Both the position numbers and the translations under genes were made by a program. A stretch of 64,000 nt of DNA, taken from assembly GCF_030371825.1 (NCBI RefSeq), contig NZ_JAUDDM010000007.1; one strand, 5' to 3'. This document shows positions 8,331 to 16,201 of this stretch, piece after piece. Position 1 is the stretch's first letter. Each line of letters begins with the position of its first letter. This DNA is from Collinsella sp944321445 (GTDB lineage: Bacteria; Actinomycetota; Coriobacteriia; Coriobacteriales; Coriobacteriaceae). The notes beneath the pieces were generated by a model. That model worked only from the letters and a program-made list of their open reading frames with translations, was not told where the DNA came from and ran no database searches.

Positions 8331-8574
8331 TCGTGGTCAAAAATCCGTCGAGTCGGGATTGACCCCCTGTAGTTACGTCACTAAAACCGCAGGTCACGGA
8401 TTAGCACCGTGCTGTTGCCTTCGGGTGGGGTATCGCCCCCGTGGCGATACCCCACCCGAATCGCCCCGATTCGAAGGTTCGACAGGCCTTTTTCGGCTCA
8501 CACGGGGCCATCGGAAGGTCCCAGGCCCCCGTGACGCACCCCATTTTCCCGACTCGACGGATTTTTGACCACGA
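8331..8574. repeat. Palindromic element, left copy (about 245 bp)
   Basis: Outer arms 8331-8358 and 8547-8574 are perfect 28-bp complements (GTGGTCAAAAATCCGTCGAG core). An inner palindrome at about 8420-8459 (TTCGGGTGGGGTATCGCC and complement) sits in the middle. A second copy in the same orientation lies at 9945-10184, on the far side of the nuclease-like gene. Confidence 0.9.
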
Positions 8575-8626
8575 ACCTGAGATGAATAGCGAAAATGGTA
8601 GAGTCAAGCCAACCACGTGGGCAGCT

Positions 8627-8822
8627 CTACGCAGAGCAATACACCACAAAGCGCACTTTCTGGTCCGCGCTGCGCACCATCAGGCGTAGATCTTCAACAT
8701 CTGCATCATCGGATCCGGAAACCGCCCGGTCGAGATCGGTGGGTTGAAGCGCCTCAACCTCCATCGTCATAGTTGGTAGAGGTCGGCTGTTTCTTGCGCA
8801 TTTCCACTGCTAGCGTCTTCAT
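8627..8822 (-). other. Gap with two tiny overlapping frames, no supported gene
   Basis: Between the left palindrome and the nuclease-like gene lie about 390 bases. On the minus strand a 22-codon frame (8822-8754, GAGGG upstream, MKTLAVEMRKKQPTS) overlaps a 45-codon acidic frame (8764-8627, MEVEALQPTDLDRAV). They could be a degraded small regulator or antitoxin-sized gene with a frameshift. I cannot match either to a family and do not call them genes. Confidence 0.2.
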
Positions 8823-8950
8823 CCCTCTACCGTGCACTTTGCATCATGGCGAAACGAATTTGCCCAACTCCGCAGTTAGTTTTGCGAAAAGCTTCCATAA
8901 AATCGCGAAGGGAAATTTATTTTCTCCTCTTGCTTTCTGAATATAAGGTA

Positions 8951-8956
8951 TATACT
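8951..8956 (+). promoter_or_regulatory. -10 box for a leaderless transcript
   Basis: TATACT ends six bases before the ATG at 8963, so transcription would begin at or within a base of the start codon. There is no ribosome site upstream of that ATG. A possible -35 (TTGCTT) lies about 15 bases further up. Confidence 0.5.
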
Positions 8957-8962
8957 ACTTGC

Positions 8963-9922
8963 ATGGTTTACGCATACGGTCCTACTTCCCTAGACATATT
9001 GCGAGCGCACGGAAGACTCCTACCCGACCTACTCGCATCGCCTCGAGCACGCACGCTCAAGGACCCCTCACTCCTGGCTCCCAACCTGCTTGCCGAGCTC
9101 ATGGCGCGCGCCGGCGCCAAAACGCCGCCCTTCCACGTTATGACCGAAAACAAGAACAACCCCTGGCGCGATCGCAAGGACATCGTCGTCCACTCCCGCA
9201 CAGCGCCACTCCCCTACCGGTCGCTCATACCAGTGAACAAAGAACTCACCATAGCCTCGCCTGAGCTCGCGTTTATTCAGCTTGCGGCCATGGACTTTTA
9301 CGATGAAATCGATCTTGCCCGCATCGCGTACGAACTCTGCGGTACGTACGTGCTCGATGTCTCATGGGATGGCTTTACCAATACCGAAGCCCCCATCACC
9401 AACAAAGGCAAAATGCTTCGCATGATTGAGCGCGAATCACGGACCCGTGGTGCAGCGAAGGCCAAGCGCGCGCTCGAGTGCATATATGAGAAGTCAAACT
9501 CGCCTATGGAAAGCGACCTTGCGCTGCTCTTTGCCGCACCGCGCAGAATAGGCGGCTTTGATTTGGGGCCCATCGCTATGAACTATAAGGTAAAGACGAA
9601 AGATGGGGCTAAATACGTCGACCTCTTCTTCCTTGAGCGCAATGTGGGACTCGAGTACAAGGGCAAGGATTCTCACTCGATCGAGAAGACACAGCGCGAT
9701 GACCGAAGGCAAAACCGTCTTGTAGCCGAAGGAGTCACCATTATCAATGTGTGGTACGACGACTTGGTAAACGACTGGCTATTCGACAAGCTCGCGCGAG
9801 ACGTGTTTGCCACACTCGACGCGCGACTACGCTGCCGCTCCAAGCAATTTCAGACCCAGCAAAAGCTTCTGCGAGCGAAACTGCTGCCCTCGATCCAGAA
9901 GTTTGGCAGCTTTGAGCCGTAG
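8963..9922 (+). CDS. AbiEi-like / PD-(D/E)XK nuclease-domain protein
   Basis: A 319-residue protein, less GC-rich in codon use than its neighbours. Residues about 75-130 resemble the middle of AbiEi-type proteins (IPVNKELTIASPELAFIQLA, then ELCGTY). The C-terminal part (about 175-300) looks like a Vsr/DUF559-type PD-(D/E)XK nuclease: Glu183 in SPMESDL, Asp220 in YVDLFF, Glu231-Tyr-Lys233 in GLEYKGKD, then DDRRQNRLVAEGVTIINV. All expected catalytic positions are present. It has no partner gene and is flanked by two direct copies of a palindromic element. A paralogue lies at 57362-58345. Start at 8963 assumes a leaderless transcript; an in-frame ATG at 8846 exists but lies upstream of the -10. 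Possible roles are mobile-element upkeep or defence; neither is shown. Confidence 0.7.
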   Translation: MVYAYGPTSLDILRAHGRLLPDLLASPRARTLKDPSLLAPNLLAELMARAGAKTPPFHVMTENKNNPWRDRKDIVVHSRTAPLPYRSLIPVNKELTIASPELAFIQLAAMDFYDEIDLARIAYELCGTYVLDVSWDGFTNTEAPITNKGKMLRMIERESRTRGAAKAKRALECIYEKSNSPMESDLALLFAAPRRIGGFDLGPIAMNYKVKTKDGAKYVDLFFLERNVGLEYKGKDSHSIEKTQRDDRRQNRLVAEGVTIINVWYDDLVNDWLFDKLARDVFATLDARLRCRSKQFQTQQKLLRAKLLPSIQKFGSFEP

Positions 9923-9944
9923 GAAGCGTATTGCTCGCGGGGTC

Positions 9945-10184
9945 GTGGTCAAAAATCCGTCGAGTCGGGATTGACCCCCTATTGCGATATTACGAAAACC
10001 GCAGGTCACGAATCGACAGCGCGGTGCTGCCTTCGGGTGGGGTATCGCCCCCGTGGAGACACCTCACCCAAATCGTCTCAATTTGAAGGCCAATCGAATC
10101 TTTGACGGTCCCGAAAAGGAGGATCGGAGGCCTTGAACCCCTCCGATACCCCTTATTTTCCCGACTCGACGCATTTTTGACCAC
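9945..10184. repeat. Palindromic element, right copy
   Basis: Same orientation and same ends as the element at 8331-8574: outer arms 9945-9970 and 10159-10184 differ by one base. The flank just outside the left arm (CTCGCGGG before GGTCGTGGTC) is also shared. The inner palindrome is partly decayed. Its first base is 22 bases after the nuclease-like stop codon. Confidence 0.88.
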
Positions 10185-10272
10185 AGGTAGGACTTCGATA
10201 CGAAACATGGACCGCCTTGCGGTCGATGCCGCCGCGCGCAGCGCAGCGGTGCGGCGTGAGCCGCATCCGGGG

Positions 10273-10923
10273 CTAGCGCATGTGGCGGCCGCGAATAGGG
10301 AATTTCTCGCGGGCTTGAGCCAGGTAGCGGTAGTGCTCGGGAATGTGCGCGTCGCTGGCGACGTAGCTGTACATGAACTCGTCGAACATGCGCTTGGCAG
10401 GGCGCTTCTCGCGGCCCAAGCGGCCGCCAGCGATGAAATCGGCAGATGCTTGCAGTTTACAGCCCATGCGCATGAGGCGACGCGCCACGTTCAGATCGTC
10501 TTGGATAGCACGGTAACGCTCCGGATGCGCAATGATTACCTCGTAGCCGCGTCCCTGCAGCTCGTAGATGGTGCGCTCGTACTCTTGGAACTCAAGCTTG
10601 CCCGCACGGGTCGAAAGCTCGAGCAAAAACTCGTTGCTGCCGTCAAAGTGCAGATAGTCAACCCAGTCCATGCCCAAATCCATGAGCTTGGAGTGATTCA
10701 CCTCAAAACCCATCTGCAGCGGAAACCCGCCCGCATGCGCCACGAGCAGGTCGTAGGCGTCCCACATGGCATCGTAGTCGAAGTACGGATCGCGGCAATG
10801 CGGCGTACAGACGATGCTGGTCACGCCCGCGGCCTTGGCGGCCTCGAGCATGGCCAAGCTCTCGTCTAGATCCGCCGCGCCGTCATCGACGCCCGGAAGA
10901 ATGTGGGAATGGATGTCTCGCAT
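10273..10923 (-). CDS. PHP-type tyrosine-protein phosphatase (CpsB/YwqE family)
   Basis: A 216-residue polymerase-and-histidinol-phosphatase (PHP) fold enzyme. It begins MRDIHSHILPGVDDGAAD, the signature metal-binding start of CpsB/CapC/YwqE. Further metal ligands appear as CTPHCRDPYF, IIAHPERY and SDAHIPEHY. It dephosphorylates the tyrosine cluster of the cognate BY-kinase, which here is the gene 24 bases upstream. Together with the kinase and its membrane adaptor it controls polymerisation or export of a capsular or exopolysaccharide. It is somewhat shorter than the usual 240-255 residues. It is the last gene of the three-gene operon. Confidence 0.9.
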   Translation of the reverse strand: MRDIHSHILPGVDDGAADLDESLAMLEAAKAAGVTSIVCTPHCRDPYFDYDAMWDAYDLLVAHAGGFPLQMGFEVNHSKLMDLGMDWVDYLHFDGSNEFLLELSTRAGKLEFQEYERTIYELQGRGYEVIIAHPERYRAIQDDLNVARRLMRMGCKLQASADFIAGGRLGREKRPAKRMFDEFMYSYVASDAHIPEHYRYLAQAREKFPIRGRHMR

Positions 10924-10947
10924 AGACCGAGGCAGCTCCTACTCTGG

Positions 10948-11766
10948 CTAGCGACGCGAAAAACGGCTCTCGGATTTCAGGTTCTGCACGGGAGCCACGC
11001 CCTTCACACCGCGCGCGTCGGTAGCAGGGCGAACCTGAGGCACAGCAGGAGCCGGCGTCGGCTCGGAAGGCACACTCGACGCATCGGACTTGCGGACCTT
11101 CTTGCCGTCCTTCGTGTAGTACGAGTAGTAGTAGTCGTTTGTCTCGGCCTCGCAGTAGTTCATCACCGTGCCGATGACGTGGACCTCGGCCTTCTTGAGC
11201 TGCTCGAACGCCGCCTGGATCTCGTTGCGCTTGGCAAAGTTCTCGCGCACCACGAACAGCACGCCATCGGACAGCTGGCCCACCTCTGCGGCGTCGATGA
11301 ACGTACCCACGGGCGGCGTATCGAAGATCACGTACTGGAAACGCGCCTTCAGGGACTCGACCAGCTGCGCGAAACGGCGTGAAGCGATGATGTCGGCCGG
11401 ATTGGGAATATGCGGCTCGGAATCCAGGAAGAACAGGTTCTTCTGGCTGGTTTCGACCACCGCGTCCTCGATGCGCATCTGCTCGGACAGCACAGCGTAC
11501 AAACCGCCGCGCGTGCGGACGCCCATCATGTCGGCCATGCTGCGGCGGCGCATGTCGCACTCGACGAGCACAACGCGCTTGCCGCTGGTGGCAATGGCCT
11601 GCGCTAGGTTGAGCGCCACGGTCGACTTGCCCTCGTTGGGCGTGGAAGAGGTGACGGTGATTGCGCGGATGGGCTTGTCCACGCTGGCAAAGCGAATGTT
11701 GGCGAGAAGGGTCTTGGCGGCATTCTGCACGACCAGCTTATCGGCGCTGGCTTTCTTCTTGGGCAT
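10948..11766 (-). CDS. CpsD/CapB-type bacterial tyrosine kinase
   Basis: A 272-residue cytoplasmic BY-kinase. It has Walker A (STPNEGKSTVALNLA), Walker A' (VVLVECDMRRRSM) and Walker B (YVIFDTPPVGTF). A tyrosine-rich cluster (NDYYYSYYTKDGKK) lies at about residues 207-220, followed by a Pro/Ala-rich tail of about 50 residues, so the autophosphorylation cluster is not quite at the C-terminus as it usually is. It depends on the membrane adaptor encoded immediately upstream and is reset by the PHP phosphatase downstream. The order adaptor, kinase, phosphatase matches Gram-positive capsule loci. Confidence 0.9.
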   Translation of the reverse strand: MPKKKASADKLVVQNAAKTLLANIRFASVDKPIRAITVTSSTPNEGKSTVALNLAQAIATSGKRVVLVECDMRRRSMADMMGVRTRGGLYAVLSEQMRIEDAVVETSQKNLFFLDSEPHIPNPADIIASRRFAQLVESLKARFQYVIFDTPPVGTFIDAAEVGQLSDGVLFVVRENFAKRNEIQAAFEQLKKAEVHVIGTVMNYCEAETNDYYYSYYTKDGKKVRKSDASSVPSEPTPAPAVPQVRPATDARGVKGVAPVQNLKSESRFSRR

Positions 11767-11769
11767 GAC

Positions 11770-12435
11770 CTACTTACCACCCTTCTTCATAGCGGGGATG
11801 CGACCGATCACGGGCACGCCGAGCAGCTCCTCGGCGTCCTCGGCGCTGCGGACGCGCGTATCGAGCATATCCATGAGCACAACGATGGCGACGGCCAGGA
11901 AGAGACCAGCCATGAAGGCCACGGCGACGTACAGCGGACGGTTGGGACCGCTGGGCGAATCCGGAGCGACGGCCTCATCGATGACGTTGATGCTGTCGGC
12001 GACCTGCACGTCCTGGGCAACGATGGAAACCTGCTTGGCCATCTCGTTGGCAACGTTGGCAGCGCTCTCAGGATCGGGACCGGTCACGGAGAGGCTGATG
12101 ACGCGCGTGGTGGTCTCGCTGGCGACGCTGACGTCGTAGTCTTTCAGGTCCTCCAGGCCAAGCGCCTCGGCGGCGTCCTTCTCAACGCGGTCGCTCTCCA
12201 ACAGGGCGGCGACGTCGTTGGCCAGAAGCTGGCTCGCCGTGAGCTCGTTGTAGTTGGTGGTCTGACCCTGGGCCGCGCTCGCGGTTGACAGAATGTACAT
12301 GCTGGTTTGTGCGGTATAGGTGTTGCGCATGACCGCGATGCTTGCGACGGCCATAACCAGCGCACAAGCGACGGGGAGCACAACCACCAGCTGCAGATGC
12401 TTTTTCAGCAGCTGGAACAGTTCGAGCAGCGTCAT
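11770..12435 (-). CDS. CpsC/Wzz-type chain-length and kinase-adaptor membrane protein
   Basis: A 221-residue protein with membrane spans at about residues 18-38 and 173-195 and an extracytoplasmic region between them, the CpsC/CapA/Wzz plan. The N-terminus (MTLLELFQLLKKHLQLV) and the NVANEMAKQV block are typical. The short cytoplasmic tail (VRSAEDAEELLGVPVIGRIP) includes the LGxPVIGxIP element that docks and activates the kinase. The start at 12435 has GAGAGGG upstream; the frame is open further up but lacks support. An AT-rich stretch at 12550-12590 is the likely promoter region. No glycosyltransferase or flippase gene follows in the window. Confidence 0.88.
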   Translation of the reverse strand: MTLLELFQLLKKHLQLVVVLPVACALVMAVASIAVMRNTYTAQTSMYILSTASAAQGQTTNYNELTASQLLANDVAALLESDRVEKDAAEALGLEDLKDYDVSVASETTTRVISLSVTGPDPESAANVANEMAKQVSIVAQDVQVADSINVIDEAVAPDSPSGPNRPLYVAVAFMAGLFLAVAIVVLMDMLDTRVRSAEDAEELLGVPVIGRIPAMKKGGK

Positions 12436-12705
12436 CGAGCGACCCTCTCTTGTTCTCGTTCGTTTGCCCGCTGCGTGCTCCGCAGCACGCACGTCGTGCG
12501 CGCTTGCTGTGACCCATTCGACCCGGTCCGCGGCGGACAGTCCGACCCAATATAACCTTTCATATGTTAGCTTATAACACCGTGCGTTCAACCAGCGAAT
12601 GAGCCGGGCGGTTTCGCAACGCTAAAAATGCAAAATACGCAGCCCGTATGCGGTTTTTCAACCCATCATGCCTGGTGCCAAAACGACTGATTCCTCCGTG
12701 CTTCG

Positions 12706-14166
12706 TTAAGCCCCCAGACCGGCAAAGTCGGTCTGCTCCTTGGGGAAATGCACCGTGATGGTCGTGCCTTGCCCGAGTTCGCTTTCGACCTGAATCTGCG
12801 CGTCGTGGAACACCGCGGCGTGCTTCACGATGGCCAAGCCCAAACCCGTGCCGCCGCGCGCCTTCGAGCGGCTCTTGTCCACGCGGTAGAAGCGCTCGAA
12901 CACCTTGTCCTGCTCCTCCGGCGAAATGCCGATGCCCGTGTCCTTTACGCAGATGAACGGCGCACCATCGTCGTCGATGCCGCAGCTCATGATTACCTGG
13001 CCGTTGGGCTTGTTGTAGCGAATGGCGTTGCTTGCCAGGTTGTACACCAGCTCGTCGATGAGGCGCGGAACGCCCGTGACGATGGCCGGCTTCGGGCGAA
13101 CGGACAACGTGACGTTGTTGGTGTCGGCAAGCGTCTCGAGCCGATGGTAGACGGTGTCGAGGGTGCGCGGCAGGTCAACCGGCTCGCGCGAGCCCAGCAC
13201 GCTCTCGGAGATCTGCGCGTCGCCGCGCTCCGCCTCGTCGAGGCTCGACAGCGTGAGGATGTCGTTTACCAGCGACGTAAGGCGCCCGGCCTCCCTGTGG
13301 ATGCGACGCGCAAACTCGCGCTGATCGGCCTCGTCGGACACCATGCCGCTCGCGATGAGCTCGGCATAGCCCGAAATCGCAGTGAGCGGAGTTTTGAGTT
13401 CGTGCGTGATGTTGGCCGTGAACTCACGACGCATGCGGTCGTTGTCCGCAAGCACACGAACCTGCCGTTTGAGTTCCTGACGTTGGGTTTCGATGCGCTC
13501 CAGCATGGGAATCATCTCGGAATAGGCGTTTTCCACATTGCGAACGGGATGGTCCAGATCGACGTCGAGCAGCGGCTCGATGATGGCGCGGGCCTCACGG
13601 CGCGCAGCGAGTGCAGACACCACGGCGCCCAAGACGCACAGGCCCGCAAGCGGCAGCAGCATGCTCGCCAAGATGGAGAGGTAGCCCGCCTGCTCCTGCG
13701 CCAAACGCACGACGGTACCGTCGTCCAGGCGCACGGCCTCGTAGAGCATGACCTCGCCCAAGGTTGAGCTTGCGCGCTCGGAGCTGCCGCGCCCGGTCTC
13801 GAGCGCCTGGGCGACCTCGGGGCGGCTCAGGTGGTTGACCATGCCGTCGGCGTCGGCCTCGGTGTCGTACAGCACGGTACCGTCGGCATCGATGAGCGTG
13901 ATGCGCGTGTTTTGCTGCGAGAGGTTGTGCAGGATGGACGTGTCGTCGGAGGTACAGTTGAGCGTCGCCGTGATGAAGTCGATCTGGTTTTCGAGCTCAT
14001 CATGTGCCAGGCGGACGAGCTGGCCCTGCACATACGCGGTGCCCACAAGCGAAAACACCACGACGACGAGCATCGCGACCGAGAAGATGGTGCCGAATAC
14101 GCGACGGGACAGCGAGCGACGGGTCACCGTGGTCGTAAGACGCCCGCCTTTCTGCGCGGCGCTCAC
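12706..14166 (-). CDS. PhoR-like sensor histidine kinase
   Basis: A 486-residue membrane sensor. TM1 is at about residues 23-47 and TM2 at about 163-187. The outer region between them (ITLIDADGTVLYDT, then RPEVAQAL) resembles the extracytoplasmic PAS-like domain of Gram-positive PhoR/WalK kinases. HisKA carries the phosphoacceptor His255 in NITHELKTPLTAISGY; HATPase has N (LASNAIRYN), G1 (DTGIGI) and G2 (GGTGLGLAIVKH) boxes. Translation starts at GTG 14166, overlapping the regulator stop codon by four bases (GTGA). With a PhoB-type regulator and pstB immediately upstream it is most likely the phosphate-starvation sensor. Confidence 0.9.
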   Translation of the reverse strand: MSAAQKGGRLTTTVTRRSLSRRVFGTIFSVAMLVVVVFSLVGTAYVQGQLVRLAHDELENQIDFITATLNCTSDDTSILHNLSQQNTRITLIDADGTVLYDTEADADGMVNHLSRPEVAQALETGRGSSERASSTLGEVMLYEAVRLDDGTVVRLAQEQAGYLSILASMLLPLAGLCVLGAVVSALAARREARAIIEPLLDVDLDHPVRNVENAYSEMIPMLERIETQRQELKRQVRVLADNDRMRREFTANITHELKTPLTAISGYAELIASGMVSDEADQREFARRIHREAGRLTSLVNDILTLSSLDEAERGDAQISESVLGSREPVDLPRTLDTVYHRLETLADTNNVTLSVRPKPAIVTGVPRLIDELVYNLASNAIRYNKPNGQVIMSCGIDDDGAPFICVKDTGIGISPEEQDKVFERFYRVDKSRSKARGGTGLGLAIVKHAAVFHDAQIQVESELGQGTTITVHFPKEQTDFAGLGA

Positions 14167-14843
14167 GCCTCTTGTCCGGCGAAGCGATAGCCCACGCCGC
14201 GGACCGTCTCGATGCTGCCTGCGTGCTCACCGAGCTTTTGGCGCAGCGTCTGCACGTGCACGTCGACCGTGCGCGAACCGCCGTCAAAGTCCCAGCCCCA
14301 CACGCTTTGCAGCAGCGCCTCGCGAGAAAACACGATGCCCGGCTTGCGCATGAGGTACTCCAGCAGGTCGAATTCGCGCAGGGTGAGCTTGACCTCCTCG
14401 CCGTCGACCGTCACGCGGCGATGGCTGGGCGAAAGCACGATGCCGTCAGCCGACAGCACGTCGCTTACCTGCTTGGACATGCCACCGCGACGCAGCAGGG
14501 CGCGGCAGCGACTCGTGAGCTCCATGAGCGAAAACGGCTTGGTGAGGTAGTCGTCCGCGCCGCCGTCGAGCGCAACAACCTTGTCGAGCTCGGTGTCTTT
14601 GGCGGTGAGCATCATAATGGGCACGGTCGCGGTCTCGGGCATGGCGCGCAGACGGCGCATGATCTCGAGTCCGTCGGTATCGGGAAGCATGATGTCGAGG
14701 AGCACGGCATCGGGCACGCGCCGGGCGACGGCGGCCTTGAACTCGCTGTCGCACGAGAACCCTTCCGCCTCGATGCCCTGCTGGCGCAACGCGTAGAGCG
14801 TCAGGCCCCTGATGTTGTCGTCGTCCTCAACGTAGTAAATCAT
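14163..14843 (-). CDS. PhoP/PhoB-like response regulator
   Basis: A 226-residue OmpR/PhoB-family regulator. The receiver domain has the acidic pocket (VEDDDNI), the phosphorylated Asp in DAVLLDIMLPDTDG, the Thr/Lys switch in MLTAKD and LTKPF. The C-terminal winged helix includes LTLREFDLLEYL and VDVHVQTLRQKLG, ending RGVGYRF. ATG at 14843 has GGGG seven bases upstream; TTG at 14849 is an alternative. Stop overlaps the kinase start. It would be phosphorylated by that kinase and act on pho promoters, including perhaps pstB 58 bases upstream. Confidence 0.92.
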   Translation of the reverse strand: MIYYVEDDDNIRGLTLYALRQQGIEAEGFSCDSEFKAAVARRVPDAVLLDIMLPDTDGLEIMRRLRAMPETATVPIMMLTAKDTELDKVVALDGGADDYLTKPFSLMELTSRCRALLRRGGMSKQVSDVLSADGIVLSPSHRRVTVDGEEVKLTLREFDLLEYLMRKPGIVFSREALLQSVWGWDFDGGSRTVDVHVQTLRQKLGEHAGSIETVRGVGYRFAGQEA

Positions 14844-14901
14844 CGTCAACCCCGATTATCGTGCCTCACTTACGCGTAATGATACACCGCCACGCCAAGC
14901 A

Positions 14902-15774
14902 TCAGCCAAAGCGGCCGGTGAGGTAGTCGGACGTGCGGCTGTCCTTGGGCGCGCTGAACAGCTCGGCCGTGGGCGCGTGCTCCACGAGTTCGCCCAGCAG
15001 GAAAAACGCGACCGAGTCGGAAATGCGCGATGCCTGCTGCATGTTGTGCGTGACCACGACGAGCGTGTACTCCTTCTTGAGCTCCATGGCGAGCTGCTCC
15101 ACCTGCACGGTCGAGATGGGGTCGAGTGCACTCGTGGGCTCGTCCATAAGCAAGATCTTGGGCTTGACCGCGATGGCACGGGCGATGCACAGGCGCTGCT
15201 GCTGGCCGCCGGAAAGTCCCAGACCAGACTGCTTGAGCTTGTCTTTCACCTCGTCCCACAGCGCTGCGCGCGTGAGGGACTCCTCCACGATTTCTTCGAG
15301 CTCGGCGTGATTTTTGATGCCAAGACCGCGCGGACCATACGCCACGTTGTCGAAGATGCTCATGGGGAAGGGATTGGGGCGCTGGAAGACCATGCCGACC
15401 GTCTGGCGCAGGCGCGTGACGTTGTAGTTTTGGTAGATGTCCTCGCCGTCCAGGGTGATCTTGCCCTCGATGCGGCAGTCCTTCACCATGTCGTTCATGC
15501 GGTTGAGGCAGCGCAGCAGGGTCGACTTGCCGCAGCCCGACGGGCCGATGAACGAGGTCACCTGGCGGTCGCGCAGGTCGATGGACACGTCCTTGAGCGC
15601 GTGGTGGTCGCCGTAGTACAGGTCGAGGTGCTCGACGGACATGCGCACCGGGCTGTCCTCAATCGATGCGGCCGGCGCGGGCATGGCGCCCATCTCGCGG
15701 TCGTGGGCCTCCTGGGCCGCCTTGGTCATGGCATCGGCAAGCGCAGACGTTGCGTTCTGCTCGGTATCGTTCAA
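14902..15774 (-). CDS. pstB: Phosphate ABC transporter ATPase PstB
   Basis: A 290-residue PstB. Diagnostic points are HALKDVSIDLRDRQVTSFIG, Walker A (GPSGCGKST), LLRCLNRMNDMV, the Q-loop followed by PNPFPMSIFDNVAYG, signature LSGGQQQR and Walker B ILLMDEPTSALDPIS. The start codon is TTG, with AAGGAGG seven bases upstream. The first 45 residues are a polar extension. PstB powers high-affinity phosphate uptake by PstSCA. Unusually, no pstS, pstC or pstA lies on either side; upstream is a repeat-filled gap and then an unrelated kinase. pstB, regulator and kinase run in one direction with short gaps. Confidence 0.96.
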   Translation of the reverse strand: MNDTEQNATSALADAMTKAAQEAHDREMGAMPAPAASIEDSPVRMSVEHLDLYYGDHHALKDVSIDLRDRQVTSFIGPSGCGKSTLLRCLNRMNDMVKDCRIEGKITLDGEDIYQNYNVTRLRQTVGMVFQRPNPFPMSIFDNVAYGPRGLGIKNHAELEEIVEESLTRAALWDEVKDKLKQSGLGLSGGQQQRLCIARAIAVKPKILLMDEPTSALDPISTVQVEQLAMELKKEYTLVVVTHNMQQASRISDSVAFFLLGELVEHAPTAELFSAPKDSRTSDYLTGRFG

Positions 15775-15888
15775 GCTGCCGCCTCCTTAAGCAAGCTGTC
15801 ATAGCTCGCTTCAGGATAGGCGCTGCATTTTATGCCGCAGAAAAGGTCATGTTAGGGAAATGTAAGCCGGATTTGGCTGGCCCCTGCG

Positions 15889-16127
15889 GGGACGGGGGTG
15901 CCAGAGGACACTTTGGCCTCTGTGGGGACGGGGGTAGGAGAGGACACTTTGGCCTCTTTTGGGACAGGCCTGCTGCGGATGAACGGGGTGTCCGGGATGT
16001 TGTGAGCGCTTTTGGCCAAACGTCGCCAGTCCTGTGCGCTTTCGGCCAACGTTTTTCGGGATTTCCCAGGATTCAGTTGGCCAAAAGCGCTCACAATAGA
16101 GCCCGATTGGCCAGAAGCGCACACAAC
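15889..16127. repeat. Composite repeat, copy 1
   Basis: Contains two GGGGACGGGGGT units with GGACACTTTGGCCTCT, a TTTTGGGACAGGCCTGC piece, then a hairpin made of two outward copies and two inverted copies of GAGCGCTTTTGGCCAA. The same layout recurs at 47328-47818, 55163-55486 and 63659-63900. This copy lacks the right-hand GACCCCCGTCCCC block. Confidence 0.85.
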
Positions 16128-16142
16128 GAATCGCGCCAATGG

Positions 16143-16201
16143 GGGGCAGGCCACTTTTGGTCGACACGTGTCGACCAAAAGTGGCCTGCCCCAATTGGTT
16201 A
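16143..16201. repeat. REP-like palindrome at the 3' end of the sensor kinase gene
   Basis: A 50-bp perfect palindrome (16143-16192; half-site GGGGCAGGCCACTTTTGG) made of two REP-like units back to back. The right unit is itself a hairpin, ACCAA...TTGGT around the core AGTGGCCTGCCCC, and its end touches the kinase stop codon (16199-16201). Confidence 0.88.

Noticed and set aside
8331..10184. Composite transposon with IS ends
   Set aside because: The flanking elements encode nothing, and no transposase or target-site duplication can be seen; they are better described as palindromic repeats.
15889..16127. Repeats considered as a CRISPR array
   Set aside because: Units are inverted and few, spacing is irregular, and no cas genes occur.
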